Below are positions 5,191-9,181 of a stretch of 9,181 bases of DNA, piece after piece. Position numbers and translations under genes: made by a program. Position 1 is the first letter of the stretch. Every line of letters starts with the position of its first letter. This stretch comes from an uncultured Alphaproteobacteria bacterium (GTDB lineage: Bacteria; Pseudomonadota; Alphaproteobacteria; Sphingomonadales; Sphingomonadaceae): assembly GCA_903939555.1 (NCBI GenBank), contig CAJAHV010000322.1, positions 1 to 9,181 on the forward strand, written 5' to 3'. Below the pieces are notes generated by a model. The model was not told the DNA's origin, made no database searches, and saw only the letters and a program-made list of their open reading frames with translations.

Positions 5191-7161
5191 ATGCCCATTT
5201 TGAGCCGTTGGTTGGTGCCACTCTCGATCGCTTTGTCTGCCGTGCCGGCAGTGGCGCAACGCCCCCCGGCCGCCGTGACGGCAGGAGAAGCGACCGCCGC
5301 CACACGCGCGGCGCTTGCCCGGGCGGCACAGGACCTGCCGGCCGAAGATGGCCAGGATTTCGAATTCGCGCAGCGCGGTTTCATCGCCACCTGGCCCGAA
5401 CCCGTCATCCGCCAGGCCAACGGCAAGCCGAGTTTCGACCTTGCGGGCAATGATTTCATCGAAGGCCCGGCGCCCGATACGGTCAACCCGGCACTGTGGC
5501 GGCAGAACCGCGTCTTGCGCAACGAAGGCCTGTATCGATTGGCGCCGGGCCTCTACCAGGTGCGCAACTTCGACAACAGCAACGTGTCCTTTGTCGAAAC
5601 GCCGCGCGGCTGGATCGTCATTGACCCGCTGACCGTGGCCGAAGTCGCGCGCGCCGCCTTTGCGTTGCTGAAAAAGCATGTCGCCGACAAGCCGGTGGTG
5701 GCGGTGCTTTATACCCACACGCATACGGATCATTTTGCCGGCGTGGCCGGGATCGTCGATCCGGCCGATGTCGCGGCGGGCAAGATCCAGATCATCGCGC
5801 CGAAAGGCTTTGTCGAGGAAGTGGTCAGCGAATGGATGATCGCCGGCCCGGCGATGGGGCGGCGCGCCTTTTACCAGTTCGGCTATTTCCTGCCGCGCGG
5901 GCCGCGCGGCCATGCCGGCATGGGCATGGGCACGGCGATTGCTGCGGGGACGCAGGGTTTCATCCCGCCGACGCTGGAAATCGAACGCACCGGACAAAGC
6001 GTGACCATCGACGGGGTGGAGATCGTCTTCCAAATGACCCCCGGCGCCGAAGCCCCGGCGGAATTCAATTTCTGGATACCGTCACTGAAGGCGCTGTGCA
6101 CTGCCGAGACCACCACCTCGTCGCTCCACAATGTCCAGACCCTGCGCGGTGCCAAGGTGCGCGATGCCAAGGCATGGGCCGGCTACCTGACCGAAACCCA
6201 GCGCTTGTGGGGCAATCAGGCCGATGTGCTGTTCACCTCCCACCACTGGCCGCGCTTCGGCAACCCGGCCATCCAGACCTATCTCGGCCATCAGCGCGAC
6301 GCCTATAAATATATCCACGATCAATCGGTGCGTCGGATGAACCTGGGCCAAACCCCGGCAGAGATTGCCGAAGGGCTCAAACTGCCGGCGGCACTGCGCG
6401 CGGACTGGTCGACGCGCGAATTCTACGGGACCGTCAGCCACAATGCCAAGGCGGTCTATGATCGCTACATGGGCTGGTATGATGGCGTCCCGGCCAATCT
6501 CAATCCATGGCCCGCCGTCGAAAAGGCAAAATTGCTCGTTGGCGCGCTTGGCGGGAAAAAGGCGCTGCACAAACAGATCGGCAGCGCTTATGCCGCCGGC
6601 AATTACCGCTGGTCCGCCGATCTGGCCCAGAATGGCGTGTTCGCCGACCCGACCGACGCACCGGCGCGCAAGTGGCTCGCCGACAGTTACGAACAACTCG
6701 GCTATCAGGCCGAAAGCGCGATCTGGCGGAACATCTACCTGACCGGCGCCCGCGAAGTGCGTCAGGGCCATGCCGACACCGTGCCCGAGAGCGGCCCGAG
6801 CTATCTGCTCGCCGCAACGCCGCTGGGTGACTTCCTCAGCCTGCTCGAAACGACACTGGTGCCTGAAAAGGCCGGGACCACCGCACTGGCCTTCAATCTG
6901 GTCGACACGGCCAGCGGCAACCGCTTTGCCGTGTCGCTGGCCAACGCCGTGCTGGTAAGCGAAGCCGGTGAGACGCTGCCCGGCGCCCCCACGCTGTCGG
7001 CTCCCAAGCCGGTTCTGCTCGGCATCCTGTTCGGCAAGGTGCCGCTTGCAGCCATGGTCGCGGCCAAGCAGGCCAAGCTTGAGGGGGATGCTGCACCGAT
7101 CAACCAGTTGGTCGGCATGCTGGAACAGCCCAAGCTCGACTTCGCCATCGTCGAACCCTGA
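5191..7161 (+). CDS. Secreted alkyl sulfatase, metallo-beta-lactamase fold (SdsA1 type)
   Basis: Hydrolyses alkyl sulfates such as dodecyl sulfate to alcohol and sulfate, probably in the periplasm. With the start at 5191 it is 656 residues, the normal length. MPILSRWLVPLSIALSAVPA then VAQ is a Sec signal peptide with likely cleavage after AVA (about residue 22). The beta-lactamase fold carries the zinc ligands H176, H178, D180 and H181 in THTHTDHFAG, E287 in GAEAPAE, E306 in AETTTSSLHN and H351 in SHHWPRFGN. The spacings agree with those I recall for Pseudomonas SdsA1. A helical dimerisation domain (about 360-515) follows, with YMGWYDG and YRWSADL, then an SCP2-like C-terminal domain (about 530-656) that binds the alkyl chain. 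I prefer ATG 5191 over ATG 5185 because GAGAGG (5179-5184) abuts the latter but is well spaced for the former. It is divergent from the GMC dehydrogenase; the regulator follows after 90 bp with no clear terminator between. Confidence 0.93.
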   Translation: MPILSRWLVPLSIALSAVPAVAQRPPAAVTAGEATAATRAALARAAQDLPAEDGQDFEFAQRGFIATWPEPVIRQANGKPSFDLAGNDFIEGPAPDTVNPALWRQNRVLRNEGLYRLAPGLYQVRNFDNSNVSFVETPRGWIVIDPLTVAEVARAAFALLKKHVADKPVVAVLYTHTHTDHFAGVAGIVDPADVAAGKIQIIAPKGFVEEVVSEWMIAGPAMGRRAFYQFGYFLPRGPRGHAGMGMGTAIAAGTQGFIPPTLEIERTGQSVTIDGVEIVFQMTPGAEAPAEFNFWIPSLKALCTAETTTSSLHNVQTLRGAKVRDAKAWAGYLTETQRLWGNQADVLFTSHHWPRFGNPAIQTYLGHQRDAYKYIHDQSVRRMNLGQTPAEIAEGLKLPAALRADWSTREFYGTVSHNAKAVYDRYMGWYDGVPANLNPWPAVEKAKLLVGALGGKKALHKQIGSAYAAGNYRWSADLAQNGVFADPTDAPARKWLADSYEQLGYQAESAIWRNIYLTGAREVRQGHADTVPESGPSYLLAATPLGDFLSLLETTLVPEKAGTTALAFNLVDTASGNRFAVSLANAVLVSEAGETLPGAPTLSAPKPVLLGILFGKVPLAAMVAAKQAKLEGDAAPINQLVGMLEQPKLDFAIVEP

Positions 7162-7251
7162 CGCTCAATTCGGCCATGGCGCGACGCTTCGCTGCCATGC
7201 TAGTCTCGCAGCGGCGCCTTGGCAGACGACTGCGGGGCGCCGGAGGCGCGT
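7162..7251 (+). promoter_or_regulatory. Gap before the regulator: candidate -10 and hairpin over the ribosome site
   Basis: TAGTCT at 7201-7206 is a possible -10, within the same GCTAG-A/T-CT context as the box before the zinc-ribbon gene; no clear -35 is seen. A strong ribosome site GGAGG (7242-7246) lies five bases before GTG 7252 and fixes that start over the earlier in-frame TTG at 7219. GCGCC (7237-7241) pairs with GGCGC (7245-7249) around GGA, so the ribosome site sits inside a small hairpin that might limit translation. Confidence 0.4.
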
Positions 7252-7698
7252 GTGAACGACCCGTCCATCGACCGTAATTTCGGCAAGCTGCACGCGCGCA
7301 ATGTCGCGGCGCTGACCCGCCACCTGCTCGAATGCCGGCGCGCCTTCGATGGCGATCTCGACCTGTTTCTCGTCCTCACCATCATCGGAGAGCGCACCTT
7401 TCCTGCCCGCAACGCGCCCGACCAGATGAGCCATGACGCGTTTCTGCACGGCGTGGTCGGCGATGTTGTGCCAGCCGCGATCAACCAGCAATCGATCACG
7501 GATTACAGCGGCATCCCGCGCGAAACGGTGCGGCGCAAGCTTGAAATACTGATCGCCAGGGGCTGGGTGCAGCGCGATTCCCGGCGATTGTTGACCGCCA
7601 CCGACAAGGCCAACCACGATCTGTTCGCGCTGACCGAAAGCACGAGGCGCTACTGGCGGGAACTTCAGGCCTCGTTCGGATCGGCCGACGTCGACTGA
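7252..7698 (+). CDS. Small winged-helix (MarR-like) transcriptional regulator
   Basis: A 148-residue cytoplasmic protein, probably a DNA-binding dimer. Residues about 1-75 are helical and could form the dimer or ligand part. Residues 77-102, AINQQSITDYSGIPRETVRR plus KLEIL, match a helix-turn-helix in which SITDYSG is the first helix and turn and PRETVRRKLEIL the recognition helix. ARGWVQRDSRRLLTAT (102-117) looks like the wing. The layout resembles MarR or other winged-helix groups, but I do not recognise a specific subfamily. The length fits MarR proteins. GTG 7252 is chosen because GGAGG lies five bases before it. The gene follows the alkyl sulfatase on the same strand and overlaps the acyl-CoA synthetase by 34 bp tail to tail (7665-7698). 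It is the only intact regulator in the window, so control of the sulfatase, the GMC gene or the synthetase is a reasonable inference. Confidence 0.72.
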   Translation: MNDPSIDRNFGKLHARNVAALTRHLLECRRAFDGDLDLFLVLTIIGERTFPARNAPDQMSHDAFLHGVVGDVVPAAINQQSITDYSGIPRETVRRKLEILIARGWVQRDSRRLLTATDKANHDLFALTESTRRYWRELQASFGSADVD

Positions 7699-9181
7699 CC
7701 TGCTGTCGTCGGTTGACCTGCTGTCGCCGCAACGTCCTTGGCCCAGCGATAGTCCTGCTTGCCGGCAGGCGACCGCCTGACTTCATCGACAAAGACCAGC
7801 GCGCGCGGCAGCTTGTAGCCGGCCAACCGGTCGCCCAGGAATTGCTGCATGGCCGCCAGTTGCGGCTCGGGCTGGCCGGGACGGCGCGAGACGATCGCAA
7901 TCACGCGTTCGCCCCAGCGGCTGTCGGGCTGGCCGGCGACAACGGCATCGAAGATCGCCGGATGGGCACGCAGGGCCTCCTCCACCTCCTCGGGAAAGAC
8001 TTTTTCGCCGCCGGTATTGATGCAGGTCGAGCCGCGGCCGAACATCGTGATGAAGCCATCATCATCGAGCCGGCCGGCATCACCCGAGACCGCCCAGAGC
8101 CGGCCTGCCACCATCTGGAAGGTTTCGGCGGTTTTTTCCGGATCATTATAATAGCCGACGGGGGTGTTGCCCGATCGCGCGATGAAGCCGGTTTCGCCGA
8201 CCGCGCCGATACGGCCATCGGTGACCACCTGCTGATTGTCGCTTGCCGCGAGCCGCATCAGGCCATCGGCGCTTTTTTCGGCCATGCCCGAGATGCCGGT
8301 TTCCGACGATCCCATGCCATCGGTAATGCTGGCGGAGGGCACCAGCGCTTTCAGATCATCCTTCAAATGCTGCGAGAATACCGCCCCGCCCGACCCCAGG
8401 TTCATGACCGCCGCCAGGTTCCAGCGGCCCGGATGAGCGCGCAACGCATCGCGCAGCGGCGTTGCCATCGCATCGCCGACGAACTGGATGAGATTGGCGC
8501 CCTCGCGCTCGGCAATATCCAGCACGCGCACCGGATCGAACGAACGTGCCTCGTCAAGAATGATGGTGAGGCCGTTCAGCAGCGCCGACCAGACCGCCCA
8601 GGCGGCGGCCATGTGCATCAGCGGCGCCAGCGGAAATAATTTGAGCGGATAGCCGGTGGCGGCACGGTCGGCGATGTCTTCAGGAATCACCACCGGGCCG
8701 GTCGGGTTGAAATAGCCCGCCCCGCCGGCGCAGGCGAACAGGAAGGCACGGTGTGGCCACATGACGCCCTTGGGCATGCCGGTGGTGCCGCCGGTATAGC
8801 TGAGGATGATATCGGTTTCGCTGCGCGGCCAGGGGCCGGCCGGCGCATGGTCGAGCAGGCTGGCATAATCGATCGAGCCGGCGATATCGGCCCCCGATCC
8901 ATCTGCGGCGGCAACCGTTATCTTCAGCAACGGCAGGTCGTTGCGCACCGCCCGGATCACCGGCGAAAATTCGGCACCGTGAATGATGCAGGCGCTGTCG
9001 GCATTGCTGAAAAGATACCGCAATTCGTCGGCACGGTAGCGGTAATTGACATTGAACGGCACCGCTCCAAGCTTGCAGGCGGCGATAAAGCCTTCGAGAT
9101 AGGCCGGCCCGTTGCCGAGATACAGGCCGATCTTGTCGCCGCGCGCCACCCCATGCGCGGCCAGGCCCGCCGCGAGCCGGC
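7665..9181 (-). CDS. Fatty acyl-CoA synthetase / AMP-forming ligase (5' end beyond window)
   Basis: Activates a carboxylic acid with ATP and CoA through an acyl-adenylate, in the cytoplasm. The minus-strand frame is open from base 9181 to the TGA at 7667-7665, giving 504 residues. An in-frame GTG at 9149 is not the start: upstream codons give RLAAGLAAHG, which is normal family sequence, so about 35-50 N-terminal residues are missing. The ATP-binding motif SYTGGTTGMPKG lies near 8764-8805. The adenylation hinge region reads GDAGRLDDDGFITMFGRG, then STCINTGGEKVFPEEVEEAL. The catalytic lysine of SPAGKQDYRW is encoded at 7760-7758. The form GRGSTCINTGGEKVFPEEVE is common in ligases for steroid side chains and related branched acids (FadD19-like), so the substrate need not be a straight fatty acid. 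The last residues, TAGQPT-TAGQST, are an 18-bp duplication. It converges on, and overlaps, the winged-helix regulator gene. Confidence 0.92.
   Translation of the reverse strand, partial: RLAAGLAAHGVARGDKIGLYLGNGPAYLEGFIAACKLGAVPFNVNYRYRADELRYLFSNADSACIIHGAEFSPVIRAVRNDLPLLKITVAAADGSGADIAGSIDYASLLDHAPAGPWPRSETDIILSYTGGTTGMPKGVMWPHRAFLFACAGGAGYFNPTGPVVIPEDIADRAATGYPLKLFPLAPLMHMAAAWAVWSALLNGLTIILDEARSFDPVRVLDIAEREGANLIQFVGDAMATPLRDALRAHPGRWNLAAVMNLGSGGAVFSQHLKDDLKALVPSASITDGMGSSETGISGMAEKSADGLMRLAASDNQQVVTDGRIGAVGETGFIARSGNTPVGYYNDPEKTAETFQMVAGRLWAVSGDAGRLDDDGFITMFGRGSTCINTGGEKVFPEEVEEALRAHPAIFDAVVAGQPDSRWGERVIAIVSRRPGQPEPQLAAMQQFLGDRLAGYKLPRALVFVDEVRRSPAGKQDYRWAKDVAATAGQPTTAGQSTSADPNEA
7691..7726. 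repeat. 18-bp tandem duplication at the overlapping gene ends
   Basis: TCGACTGACCTGCTGTCG (7691-7708) is followed directly by TCGGTTGACCTGCTGTCG (7709-7726), 16 of 18 bases identical. On the minus strand it encodes TAGQPT-TAGQST near the end of the acyl-CoA synthetase. The first copy also contains the regulator's TGA stop (7696-7698). Confidence 0.8.

Noticed and set aside
7219..7251. Earlier TTG start for the winged-helix regulator
   Set aside because: GTG 7252 has GGAGG at ideal spacing, while TTG 7219 has no ribosome site and the extra residues look like leader sequence.
7713..8639. 308-codon plus-strand open frame opposite the acyl-CoA synthetase
   Set aside because: The synthetase on the other strand carries all the family motifs; this frame has arginine-, glycine- and histidine-rich composition typical of antisense shadows.

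Overview
The window looks like chromosomal DNA of a GC-rich alphaproteobacterium, most likely a member of the Sphingomonadales. This rests on GC-rich codon use, on frequent GTG starts and short -10-like boxes close to starts, and on gene types I recognise from that order: a DUF3426-type zinc-ribbon membrane protein, an ACAD10/11-like dehydrogenase and a TonB-lineage style catabolic gene set. The assignment is an inference; no 16S or other marker is present.

Layout, left to right. The 5' part of seryl-tRNA synthetase (serS) runs off the left edge on the minus strand. It is divergent from a zinc-ribbon/single-TM protein (622-1422, +), which is followed by an acyl-CoA dehydrogenase (1551-2771, +). 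The dehydrogenase ends in a row of GC-rich hairpins closed by a strong intrinsic terminator (2780-2903). Next is tRNA-Leu(GAG) (3010-3096, +). A 368-base stretch after the tRNA has no intact gene. It holds a tRNA-proximal hairpin, a 13-bp tandem repeat, an 18-bp perfect palindrome and what I read as the frameshifted 3' remnant of a Crp/Fnr-type regulator. A GMC-family FAD alcohol dehydrogenase (3465-5066, -) is divergent from a secreted alkyl sulfatase (5191-7161, +), with operator-like inverted repeats between them. A small winged-helix regulator (7252-7698, +) follows the sulfatase. It overlaps tail to tail with a fatty acyl-CoA synthetase (7665 to beyond the right edge, -).

How the genes may work together. 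Four enzymes here form an almost complete route for a sulfated long-chain alcohol such as an alkyl-sulfate surfactant. The periplasmic sulfatase releases the alcohol, the GMC dehydrogenase oxidises it, the acyl-CoA synthetase activates the resulting acid, and the acyl-CoA dehydrogenase starts beta-oxidation. An aldehyde dehydrogenase is not in the window. The winged-helix protein next to the sulfatase is the obvious candidate regulator. This pathway is inferred from families and position, not shown by the sequence. The housekeeping parts (serS, tRNA-Leu, zinc-ribbon protein) are ordinary.

I see no CRISPR array, insertion sequence, phage or defence system. The most unusual material is non-coding: the structured 3' region after the dehydrogenase, the palindrome and repeats beside a decayed regulator, and the operator-like sites in the GMC/sulfatase intergenic region.
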